The position numbers and the translations under genes are program-made. Under the pieces are notes generated by a model. That model searched no databases. It saw only the letters and a program-made list of their open reading frames with translations, and had not been told where the DNA came from. Below, piece by piece: positions 1 through 7,597 of a DNA stretch of 12,363 nt. Origin of the DNA: Zygnema cylindricum (lineage: Eukaryota > Streptophyta > Zygnematophyceae > Zygnematales > Zygnemataceae); the NCBI GenBank assembly GCA_037447655.1, contig JBBHKE010001948.1, forward strand, positions 399,639 to 412,001, read 5' to 3'. Positions within the stretch are counted from its first letter, which is position 1. Each line of letters begins with the position of its first letter.

Positions 1-924
1 TGTAAGATCGTGAGCTGTTGAGTGATTTGAGTTTTGATTGGCTTTGTCATGTTCCAATTTTGATGTAGTGAAGAGAGACACGTGGTATAACCCTATTTGT
101 TGTATTTCGCTTGGTTGTAATGGTATGATAAACGGCTAAGCAATTCCGACGTCACGCCAAAATGTTGTGTTACCAATACCTGTAGACTAACCTACACTAT
201 CGTACTTCTCATTTTTGCGCGTGCGATCTCACATCACGCCACGTTGTTGTGATCTCAATATCAGTACACTACCGCAAACGGATTGATACGTGAAGGAGTA
301 CATGTAACTTCTACGACAAATCGTGACCCTCTAACTGGTCCGCATGTACAAGAACAATAGGCCTTTGGCAACCAAAGGGCAAAGCAACAGGTCGCCCCCG
401 ACAATTATTTTTGTTTGGATGTTAATTGCCCTTGATGTCATCTCACGTCAACAAAAACGTCGCGATGTGATTCACGTTGCTGTACGATTAAGCACCGATG
501 ACTCAAATTCGTTTATAACAAGAAAGGGGGCGGACATTTTGCCAAATTTTTGTGGCTAAAGTTAAAACCTAACATGTGCTTACACTCTGGAGTTCACACA
601 GTGAAACACCGTTACAAATTAGAGTACTTAGAAGCAAAATCGAGAGGCTGCTATGGTTGCGATGTCAAAGCAGCGCAGCATAGCAACATAGTATAACAAC
701 ACAGTAACACAGCTTAGCATTATTGAAACGCAGCATAATATAGGTCAAACTATACTGTTTAAGAAACTAGTATAGATTAGACACAGTGGATAAAGATAAC
801 CACGTGCATTTAGTGTGGTAGTAGCAGTACCAAGTGGATTAGCGGGTAGCTAGTTTAAATAGTTGAACAGACTTGGTAAAGAGGACTCTCTTTGGGAGTA
901 GACTTCTACCAGCGAGCAATCAAT
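1..924. other. Non-coding AT-rich DNA, probably including the U3 part of an old gypsy LTR
   Basis: No coding region is supported here; the longest open stretch (344-559) has no recognisable domain and an atypical composition. The segment ends in what looks like the right part of a Ty3/gypsy LTR, so some or all of it may be that LTR's U3. A TATA-like TTTAAATA lies at about 854-861. Two imperfectly similar blocks (about 149-181 and 230-262) share TCACGCCA followed by a GTTGTG motif, as a decayed tandem repeat would. The stretch about 650-740 is rich in CAGCATAGCAACA-like words. The left LTR border cannot be set because the matching 3' LTR lies outside the window. Confidence 0.4.
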
Positions 925-1010
925 CTTGTAATCTCTTCTCCGAATTAATACAAGCTCTCAAGCTCTTCTTGTAATATCTTCTCCAAATGAATAAAAGCTC
1001 TGAAGCTCTT
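925..1010 (+). repeat. 43-bp tandem duplication containing a poly(A) signal
   Basis: Two directly adjacent 43-bp units (925-967 and 968-1010) differ at five positions by my count. Both begin CTTGTAAT and end AAGCTCTT. The second unit carries AATAAA (990-995); the first has AATACA at the same place. The repeat lies about 110 bp before the inferred LTR end, where the R/U5 and polyadenylation region of a Ty3/gypsy LTR is expected. The role is inferred from position only. Confidence 0.75.
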
Positions 1011-1114
1011 CATTGTGCAAGCTGTTTATGCTGTGTAACCTTGTTGTTGCTACGAGTGGACTCATGGTAACTTTCCGCTATACACGACTGGTGAGAGTGT
1101 GTCAACTCTACGCC

Positions 1115-1134
1115 TTTAACATTTGTATTAGAGC
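1115..1134 (+). promoter_or_regulatory. Probable 3' end of gypsy 5' LTR and decayed tRNA-iMet primer-binding site
   Basis: A terminal CA (1120-1121) is followed after one base by TTGTATTAGAGC (1123-1134), which matches 10 of 12 positions of the canonical plant PBS TGGTATCAGAGC (complement of the initiator tRNA-Met 3' end). One mismatch is C to T, as expected for a decayed copy. The gag start codon follows 21 bp later, a normal leader arrangement. The identification rests on this short match plus position, so it is moderate. Confidence 0.5.
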
Positions 1135-1155
1135 GCTTCCTCTTGACTCGATAGT

Positions 1156-2197
1156 ATGGAAGGTCACGGTGTATCCAAAGCTGATATATTGGAGCGAGTC
1201 TTTCGAGAATTGGAGAATGTTTGATTGCAAAACTCTCACATAAGTGACATCGTCGCAAATTTGGAATATTCTCTTGGTGATCAAACACACGGAAGCATAG
1301 AGAGTGATTTTAGGAGACTGAAGTTAAGACTGCCCGATGAGTTTGACCCTGCCAAGCACAAGAATCTTCATGCGTGGTTATTTTCGATGGCGAACTATCT
1401 GGAGAATTTTCCCACCCTATCCGATCGCGATAAGATTTATTATGCGGGGGTTTTACTCAAGAGGGCTTCTGGAGCGTGGTGGAGAGCAATGGTGGAGAAC
1501 GACGAGGTATGCTCTGATTGGACCCTATTTGTTCGTTTTTTTCGTTAGTACAGGCAACGCGTGAACACCATCAAGGTTGTAAGGGATAAGATTTATGTGT
1601 TGAAACAACCCACCTCTTTTTTGGAGAACACGCTGTGATTCTTAGAGTGCAAGGTTGAGATCCCAGCGATGACACAGGATGAAGCTGTTGACCGATATGT
1701 TAAGGTGCTAAAGCTTCATCGGACGGGATGTGGAACAATGGCTTGCATGAAAAACAACGACTCCCAGCCACTATGCGATTGTCCAGTTTGCGGAACGAAC
1801 CGATTCAGTAGACTTCACTCTCTGTAGGTCCTATCATTTTCAATTGAGTAGTAGCGGAGGAGGTCGAAGGGATGATGGTCCGACCCCTATGGAGCTAGGA
1901 ACTATGAAGGAGGACGTGGATGGGTCAACGCAATTGAAAAAAAAAAAGACCACTAAGAAGGAGACTAGTGACTTGTCCCCCGAGAAGCTCTAAATGAGGC
2001 AAAATGGATTATGTTTCCAGTGTGGTTCTCCGAAACATATGGCCAGAGAATACCTAAGGAGAAATGACCCCAAAAAAGGAAAACTTAATGTCATTAGGAT
2101 AGCTGAAAAAGGTGGAGTCCTCTTGGTTTTTGAAGGAAAAGTAGGGGGTAGTGTAATCAACTTCATGGTTGACTTTGGAGCGTCAGAGAATTTCATA
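1156..2197 (+). pseudogene. Ty3/gypsy gag and protease N-terminus, degraded; left part of a split element
   Basis: Structural gag of a Ty3/gypsy retrotransposon (virus-like particle capsid and nucleocapsid) running into protease. ATG 1156 opens the frame. The capsid region shows the WLFSMANYLE and YYAGVLLKRASGAWW patterns typical of gypsy gag (retrotrans_gag type), followed by a PMELG segment at about 1887. The nucleocapsid zinc knuckle at 2012-2053 reads C-x2-C-x4-H-x4-Y; its last Cys is replaced by Tyr (TAC 2051-2053). The protease active-site triplet reads D-F-G-A (2171-2182) instead of D-S/T-G-A. In-frame stops: TGA 1222, TAG 1546, TGA 1636, TGA 1748 and TAA 1991. A frameshift near 1705-1720 moves the reading to another frame for the rest. 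The frame is interrupted at 2197 by the copia insertion and resumes at 8654. Not functional. Confidence 0.88.
2193..2197 (+). repeat. Target-site duplication, left copy (TCATA)
   Basis: TCATA directly precedes the first TG of the 5' LTR and is repeated exactly at 8649-8653 directly after the 3' LTR. Five bp is the usual target duplication for Ty1/copia integrases. Removing the element and one copy makes the interrupted gypsy protease frame continuous, which independently confirms the boundary. Confidence 0.95.
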
Positions 2198-2418
2198 TGT
2201 AGAAACTAATGGTTTTATTAGTATTTTCTAGGTCTGAAAAGAAATATAGAAGTCGAGGCAGTCTATCTCTAACTTCTCTCTCCAACTCTCAAACTTGTCG
2301 CAGTCACTGAGAAGTTGGAGAGGAAGCTAGAGCCATGGCTACCTTGGCTATCCTGAGGTTTACGGGAATTTTATATTAGGGTTTATTTAATTATTTAAAA
2401 GGTATGCGCCGGCGGCAG

Positions 2419-2427
2419 GATTTGATC
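2419..2427 (-). promoter_or_regulatory. Antisense B-box-like motif in the LTR (tRNA-like segment)
   Basis: On the - strand GATCAAATC fits the RNA polymerase III B-box consensus GWTCRANNC. About 45-50 bp before it on the same strand is CTAACGGCTAAGG, a poor A-box candidate. The 3' LTR has GATCGAATC at 7819-7827 (- strand) and the second copia LTR has GATCAAATC at 10277-10285, antisense to that element as well. Substitutions inside the motif keep the consensus. No folded tRNA is evident. Function is unproven. Confidence 0.35.
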
Positions 2428-2871
2428 CCTGTACCTACCGGCCGGCAGACAGATAGTAGCCGGTAGCCTTAGCCGTTAGGTCTAGAATTAATGTTAAGTA
2501 TTATATAGTTTGATAATTAATTATATGCGTATACGTACGATAATTCATTTAACTATAATAGATTACGGGATACATAGATCCAGTAATATATAGAGTACGG
2601 ATTACGGTACGGACTCGAAATCAATACCGCGCATTTGTTTCGTAAGTGAAACAAATATCGCGCATGTGTTTATTACGGCTACGATTATATCCGAATTTAA
2701 TCGGACGGCCGAGATTAGCGCCGAGATCGCGGAGGAAGATTTCGGTGGTTTGTGGCTATCGCCACATCGGATGACGCGTGGCGAAATTCCGTTGGATCGT
2801 GGAATCTCCGGAGAGTATGGTACCGAATCCGGATATGACATGTGTCGACATTTAGGCCATGTCGTACAATG

Positions 2872-2913
2872 TCCGTACCTTAAGTACAACGGCAGCTGTA
2901 CTTTGCGTACGGA
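2872..2913 (+). repeat. Imperfect inverted repeat in U3, GTAC-rich
   Basis: TCCGTAC (2872-2878) pairs with GTACGGA (2907-2913), and inside it AAGTAC (2882-2887) pairs with GTACTT (2898-2903), with small symmetrical interior loops. It lies about 105-145 bp upstream of the TATA box. The 3' LTR copy has an extra T inside the right arm. It could be a hairpin or paired protein-binding sites; the sequence alone does not decide. Confidence 0.6.
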
Positions 2914-3016
2914 ACTCAATTCTGATTGGTTCCGTACATCAGTAGATAGAGTGTGTGAGAGAGATAGGACTTAGAAAAATTTAGAAGATAGGACCCTCTC
3001 TCCTAGAGAGCTTCTG

Positions 3017-3037
3017 TATAAAAGGTCAACTTTGACC
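3017..3037 (+). promoter_or_regulatory. LTR core promoter: TATA box followed by palindromic W-box pair
   Basis: TATAAAAG (3017-3024) is followed, overlapping its last G, by GGTCAACTTTGACC (3024-3037), an inverted repeat whose arms contain TTGACC on both strands. TTGAC[C/T] is the W-box bound by plant WRKY factors. The 3' LTR has the same TATA (8418-8425) but GGTCAACTATGACC (8425-8438), which breaks one arm. The second copia LTR keeps the 14-bp palindrome unchanged on the opposite strand (9665-9678). WRKY control is inferred. Confidence 0.7.
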
Positions 3038-3088
3038 CTCCATAACTTACTGCTCAGGGGAGCAAATTCAGAGATTCTTTTTGCTACC

Positions 3089-3102
3089 GACTCAAGGGAG
3101 TC
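3089..3102 (+). repeat. Short hairpin in the transcribed LTR leader
   Basis: GACTC-AAGG-GAGTC forms a 5-bp stem downstream of the predicted transcription start, so it would be in the RNA leader and in the 3' end of the transcript. The 3' LTR copy (8490-8503) differs only in the loop. Related LTRs in this window have ACTCA-TT-TGAGT (9601-9612, - strand element) and a 6-bp stem GGACTC...GAGTCC (12184-12199). Persistence in three LTRs suggests a functional RNA structure, but no role can be assigned. Confidence 0.55.
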
Positions 3103-3227
3103 TTACCTTCACAGAGGTGCAGGTGGTCAGGGTTTTTGTCTGCCAGGGTGGCAGTTATTTTTGCTGGAACACAAAGGGGTCAGGATTATCCTAGAGGCTT
3201 CTTGGAAGCTGTCTACTCTGAGGACTT

Positions 3228-4172
3228 ATGGAGGTCTCAGAGTTTCAGGTTATGGGCCCACCCTCTAGGGTACCAATCTTTAATGGAACTGGCTTCATAT
3301 AATGGGGAAGTCTGATGATAGGAGCTCTATGCGAAAAAAGGTTTTGGGGGATAGTGAGTGGACGTTTGGGGCGTCCATCAAGCCTTGGAATTCCTCCAGG
3401 GTTTGGAGGAAGCAGATTCACCAGGAAAGAGGATTCAACTTCAACGGAGGAAACAAAGGAAAGAGAGGTGGTGGACAAAGGAAAGGAGAAGGAGACGACC
3501 ACACCAATAGCAACTGGTTTAGCATTCATGTCATCTATTCCGAGGAACGAGGAGAATGATACTGAAACCTGGGACTTCAACAATATGGCTGCAAAGCACT
3601 TCATCCTACGCCATCTCACTCAAGGACTTGCATGTCCCTATTTGCAGGTAGAAAGGGCATCCGATCTTTGGATGGCTCTCATAGAGATGTACCGAAGTGG
3701 TACGATTCAGCAACAACAGTTGGCTGATCAGAAAGTTAAGGAGTATGTATACAAAGGGGGAAATATGTTGGATTTTTGCAATGAGCTTGCTACACTCTTC
3801 ATGGAGCTTCAAAGTGCGGGAAAAGATTTTTGTGAAAAAGAAAAGGTTAATTGTTTACTGATGAAGTTACCTGATGAGTTCGTGAACATAGTTTACCGTG
3901 TGCATGACTTGCCTGACCCAAGGTGGATATGGAACTTAGTGGTAGGGATGATTCTCATTCAAGAGAATACAATTGAAATCCGAAGGGGAGGAAAGAGTGG
4001 CCAAGCCATGGCAACAGCGATTGATTGGAGGAACATGGATCCCCGAAAACCGGTCGGAAACTATGGGGGTAGGGAGCAGAAAAAATAGGCCGATGAGTTC
4101 GAACCAAAGGCTCCCAAAGGTCTATGTCACTTTTGTAAGAAACCGGGGCACTATATGGCAGAGTGCACTAAG
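3228..4172 (+). pseudogene. copia gag (capsid and nucleocapsid), two in-frame stops
   Basis: N-terminal part of the gag-pol polyprotein, which forms the virus-like particle and packages the RNA. An in-frame TGA at 3219 limits the frame on the left. The first ATG is 3228, inside U5; the next in-frame ATG (3252) lies inside the PBS and has the better context (G at -3, G at +4). Reading on gives a copia-like N-terminus (VPIFNGTGF, from 3270) followed by a W...L motif. TAA 3300-3302 and TAG 4086-4088 interrupt the frame, which otherwise stays constant. The UBN2-like capsid core lies at about 3570-3990 (WDFNNMAAKHFILRHL, LWMALIEMY). The zinc knuckle at 4125-4166 is intact: C-x2-C-x4-H-x4-C. An unusually long charged linker (about 3351-3569) separates the N-terminal motif from the core. 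Confidence 0.9.
3248..3262 (+). promoter_or_regulatory. Primer-binding site of half-tRNA type (internal part of initiator tRNA-Met)
   Basis: GGTTATGGGCCCACC starts at the first base after the LTR. It is not complementary to a tRNA 3' CCA end; no TGG-type PBS is present. It is the exact complement of 15 nt of the plant initiator tRNA-Met anticodon arm as I recall that sequence (about nt 25-39, including the CAU anticodon). The copy ends in CCCACC, fitting the plant anticodon stem rather than the animal one. Priming by a tRNA-iMet fragment cut in the anticodon arm is established for Drosophila copia and, in related form, for yeast Ty5. It primes minus-strand DNA synthesis in the particle. Programs that expect 3'-end PBSs will miss it. 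Confidence 0.85.
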
Positions 4173-6030
4173 CTAAATGAGCTTCGGTTAAAGGAGGGAC
4201 AGACCGGTGGTACCCCGAGAGGAAAGAAAAAGGCCCTTGTCACACAGGTACTTGAGGCTGAATCCGAGGACGAGGACGATGCGCTCCTTTTGGATGAGGA
4301 GTTGGAGGCGAAAAATGAGGTCAAAATTCCACGAAGGCAGAAATGTGCTTACGGTGGATTGAAAGGTGAAGCAGGCTGGATTGTAGATTCAGGTGCCTCC
4401 ATGCACATGTGTAAGGATAGACACCTGTTCACTAAGATAAGAAAGATTCCCACTGTAGAGATAGAGTACGGGGATGGGAGGATAGTCACCACTACTCTTG
4501 TAGGATTGGTAGATCTAAAAGTGTTAGTAGAAGGAAAGACATCCATATTAACATTCTCCGATGTATTGTTTATTCCGGAGCTGAACAAAAATCTTATCTC
4601 TACTTCAGTATTAGATGATAAGGGTTTTTTTACTAGCACTAGGGAAGGAGTCTTTACTGCTAGTTTTGAGGATGATGTCTATTTCATTGCTGAGAAAGGT
4701 AGTCATGGGATGTTTAGGCTTATATTAAGTAATGAAAAGAAGAAACTTTATTATGCTGGTGTTCATGATATTATGATGTGGCATAAGAGGCTTAGGCATG
4801 TGAATCTAGATAAGTTAAGAGAGATGAAAAAGATGGGAGTGGTGGAAGGGATTCAGTTCAGTGAGAGTGATGATATAAGTGATTGTAGTGGATGTGCTCA
4901 AGGTAAAGCACACAGATTACCCTTTCCTAAGTCAGCCACCTATAAGGGAGAAAAAATTCTAGATCTAGTACACAGATATTTGGGGACCGGCTAAAGTGCC
5001 CTCACCGGGGGGGAAGAGATTTATGATGACTATAACTGATGATTCGTCTCGGTATTCCCGGGTATATTTTTTGAAAAACAAGTCCAAAGCTGAGGATTGT
5101 TTTAGACAATATAAAGCATGGAGCGAAAAACTCCATGAAACTCCAATCAAGAGAGTAAGGAGTGACAATGGTGGAGAGTATACTTCTAACCAGTTTGAGG
5201 ATTTTCCGAGGGAAGATGGGGTTCAACACCAAAAGACAGTTCCAGAAAATCCGGAACAGAATGGGGTAGCTGAAAGGTTAAATAGAACACTAAGTGATAG
5301 TGCTAGAAGTATGTGGTCAGATAAAAAGATAGGAAAAAGGTTTTGGGCAGAAGCAATGAACTGTGCTAATTACCTCAAGAATAGAGTTCTTACTTCAGCT
5401 ATAAAAGATCAAACACCTTATGAGAGATGGATAGGCCGGAAACCAGACATATCTCACTTAAAGGTTTTCGGCAGTCAAGTGTTCAGTCTAGATACTGATC
5501 GGTCCAATTGGAAGCTAGATCCTAAAGGAAAACCGAGATACTTATTAGGATATGATGAAGATGTTAAAGGATATAGAGTTTATGATCTAAAAAGGGAAGA
5601 TAAAATCTTAGTTAAACATCTAGTAGTTATGGATGAAGGAAAGTCTGTGGATCCCTTCAAATATACGAAGTCAGTAAAAATCAGATTTGAGTCAGAAAAT
5701 TCCGATGACTTTGAGCTTCCTAACTATCCAGGTTTTAGAGAAGATGACATTCTTGCAGGAACAAATCAGACCGAAAAGGACTCGGCTGTGGAAACTCCAG
5801 TGACAACTCTACTCGAAGCGGAAGACGTGGTGGAAATTGATTCGGAATCAAGGGATAGGGGAGAAGCCGAGTTTGTTCGAAAGAATCCACGAGAACCATC
5901 TATTCCGGCCTCAGATTTTGAGGGGGGGAGGAGAAGTAGCAAAAGACTGCAAGAAAAACAGGTTAATAACAAGGTAACTAAACTATCTCATCAAGATGAA
6001 CCTCAAACTTATGGAGAGGCGATGACTTGT
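4173..6030 (+). pseudogene. copia protease and integrase region, one frameshift
   Basis: Middle of the copia polyprotein. An acidic linker (ESEDEDDALLLDEELE) precedes the aspartic protease, whose active site reads D-S-G-A-S (4386-4400). The GAG-pre-integrase zinc domain has WHKRLRH (His 4782 and 4797) and C-x2-C (Cys 4884 and 4893). The integrase core has Asp 4975 (DIWGP), Asp 5164 (SDNGGEY) and Glu 5272 (GVAERLNRTL); the last two are 35 residues apart, a canonical DD35E. The frame changes at 4971-4975: the upstream frame runs to a TAA at 4992, while the DIWGP codons are read in the +1 frame from 4972, best explained by a 2-bp loss just before the first catalytic Asp. The C-terminal part has the LLGY...KGYRVYD motif (about 5543-5590) and an acidic region to about 5970. 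Confidence 0.92.
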
Positions 6031-7584
6031 CCAGAAAGAAACCGGTGGAAGACAGCCATCAATGAGGAGATGGCTTCAATCATGGCAGCCGATACTTGGG
6101 AGCTGGTAAACTGTTCACCTAACTGAAAACCAATCGGTTGTAAGTGGGTTTTCAAATTAAAACTGAACCCAGATAACACAATCGAACGCTACAAGGCCAG
6201 ATTAGTGGCAAAGGGATTTACACAAAAGGAAGGAATTGACTACGAGGAAACCTTTGCCCCGGTGGTCAGATTTCCCTCCGTCGGCATACTTCTCAGTTTA
6301 GCAGCGGCGGAAGACATGGAAGTGCATCAGATGGACATCAAGACAGCCTTTTTGCATGGAGAATTGGAAGAGGAGATCTTCATGCGACAACCCGAAGGTT
6401 TTGTGGAGGAAGGAGAGGAGAGTAAGGTATGTCGGCTGATTAAATCTCTTTATGGTTTGAAACAGGCACCTCGACAATGGAATAAGAAGCTTGATGAGTT
6501 TCTTACCGGTCTAGGATATATTCGGATCAGCTCAGATCACTCAATCTATGTTTTCAAAGATGAGGAAGGTTTGATATTTATTGCAATTTATGTTGATGAT
6601 TTGCTTGTATTAAGTAAATCAATGGAAAAATTTAACAAACTGAAAACCGATCTTAAGGGGAGATTTGAAATGAAGGATATGGGAGAAGCAAGATATATTT
6701 TGGGAATTCAAGTAGAGAGAGACCGAAAAAGGAAAATTATAAGATTGACTCAAAAGGAAGCAATAAGGAACATGCTTGAAAAATTTCAAATGGATAAAGC
6801 TAATAGTTGTACAACTCCAATGGAGTTGAAGAAGGGAAGTGAGGGGAGTGAGGAAGAAGGAGTCATAGTCTTAGACGAGGAATTATCTCCTGATGAACAG
6901 AAGTTCATGCAGACTATTCCTTACAGGCAAGTAGTGGGAAGTCTAATCTATTTTATGAATTGTACCCGGTCGGATTTAGCTGCAGCTGTAGGAGTGTTGA
7001 GTAGAAGTCTAAATGCTCCCACTTAGAGGGATTGGGAGGCAGCTAAGAGAGTCCTTAGATATTTGGTAGGAACTAGAGATCTATGGTTGCATTTGGGTGG
7101 GGAGAATACTGACATCACTACTTGGAGTGATGCCAGTTATGGTGATGCTCCGATGAGGAGATGTACTTCTGGATATGTATTATATGTGGGTGATAGGGCT
7201 TGCTGTTGGAGTAGCAAACAGCAAAAGGTTATTGCTCAGTCCACCATAGAGGCTGCGTATATGGCCTCTTGCTCTGCTGTAAAAGAATTGATGTGGGTAA
7301 AGTCTTTGCTTGGTGAGCTTGGTCACCTTAAGAGTGGTGTGCAGAAAATATTTTGTGATAATCAGGCAGCAATCGCTATTTCTGCCAATCCTAATCACCA
7401 TTTTAAAGCCAAACACATGAACATCAGACTCAGCTTTGTTAGAGAGAAAGTAGAAAACAAAATAATCAGTTTAGAGTACAGACCAGATAGTGAGATGGTA
7501 GCAGATATGATGACCAAACCTGTGCCTTCCCCTAAGCTAATTTTTTGCAGGGAGAAGTGTGGTCTGAAATTAAAGATTGACTAG
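6031..7584 (+). pseudogene. copia reverse transcriptase and RNase H, two in-frame stops
   Basis: C-terminal part of the polyprotein, which copies the element RNA into DNA. It continues the integrase frame. TGA 6124-6126 (probably an Arg CGA before KPIGCKWVFK) and TAG 7024-7026 (Lys in the second copia copy) interrupt it. RT motif A is QMDIKTAFLHG (Asp 6334); motif C is YVDDLL (Asp 6595 and 6598). RNase H keeps Asp 7129 (WSDAS), Glu 7249 (STIEAAY) and Asp 7357 (FCDNQAA), and the C-terminal SLEYRPDSEMVADMMTKP block typical of copia elements. The normal stop is TAG 7582-7584, just before the polypurine tract. Domain order integrase before RT shows copia, not gypsy. Apart from the two stops, all catalytic residues I could locate are present. 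Confidence 0.95.
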
Positions 7585-7597
7585 AAAATAAGGGGAG
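7584..7597 (+). promoter_or_regulatory. Polypurine tract of the young copia element
   Basis: GAAAATAAGGGGAG ends at the base before the 3' LTR. A purine run resistant to RNase H at this position primes plus-strand DNA. It starts at the last base of the pol stop codon, so there is essentially no 3' untranslated spacer. In the second copia element the same place reads GAAAATAATGAGAG, a degraded version. Confidence 0.9.

Larger units (their letters stand above)
2198..3247 (+). repeat. 5' LTR of the young copia element
   Basis: Begins TGTAGAAACTAATGG and ends AGAGTTTCA. It aligns without gaps to the 3' LTR except for one base near 2901-2904. U3 is AT-rich with unusually many GTAC tetramers. The TATA box is at 3017-3024, so transcription should start near 3045-3050, leaving about 200 nt of R/U5. 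An NcoI-like palindrome (AGCCATGGCT, about 2331-2340) and an antisense B-box-like motif (2419-2427) also occur in the LTR of the second copia element. The last in-frame ATG of U5 (3228) may start gag. Confidence 0.97.

Noticed and set aside
344-559. 71-codon open frame in the left non-coding region
   Set aside because: No domain, no support from context, and length within chance expectation; it lies in probable LTR or intergenic DNA.
640-745. CAGCATAGCAACA-like words as a satellite array
   Set aside because: Too few and too irregular units; no constant period could be established by eye.
1010-1290. Overlapping small open frames on both strands over the gypsy leader and gag start
   Set aside because: They cross the inferred LTR end and PBS, and the real homology is the + strand gag frame starting at 1156.
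2401-2480. A true tRNA gene in the LTR
   Set aside because: Only a B-box match and a weak A-box; no acceptor stem or anticodon arm could be folded, so it is reported only as tRNA-like.
2602-2974. About 100-codon open frames on both strands inside the 5' LTR (and a shorter one at 8129-8326)
   Set aside because: They lie in U3, upstream of the TATA box, resemble no known protein, and the 3' LTR copy loses the frame through a 1-bp indel.
3245-3619. 124-codon open frame on the - strand opposite gag
   Set aside because: Shadow of the coding strand; no recognisable domain.
4971-4994. Programmed frameshift between pre-integrase and integrase
   Set aside because: No slippery heptamer is evident; one frame lacks a residue normally present before DIWGP, which fits a 2-bp deletion, and copia elements do not usually recode here.
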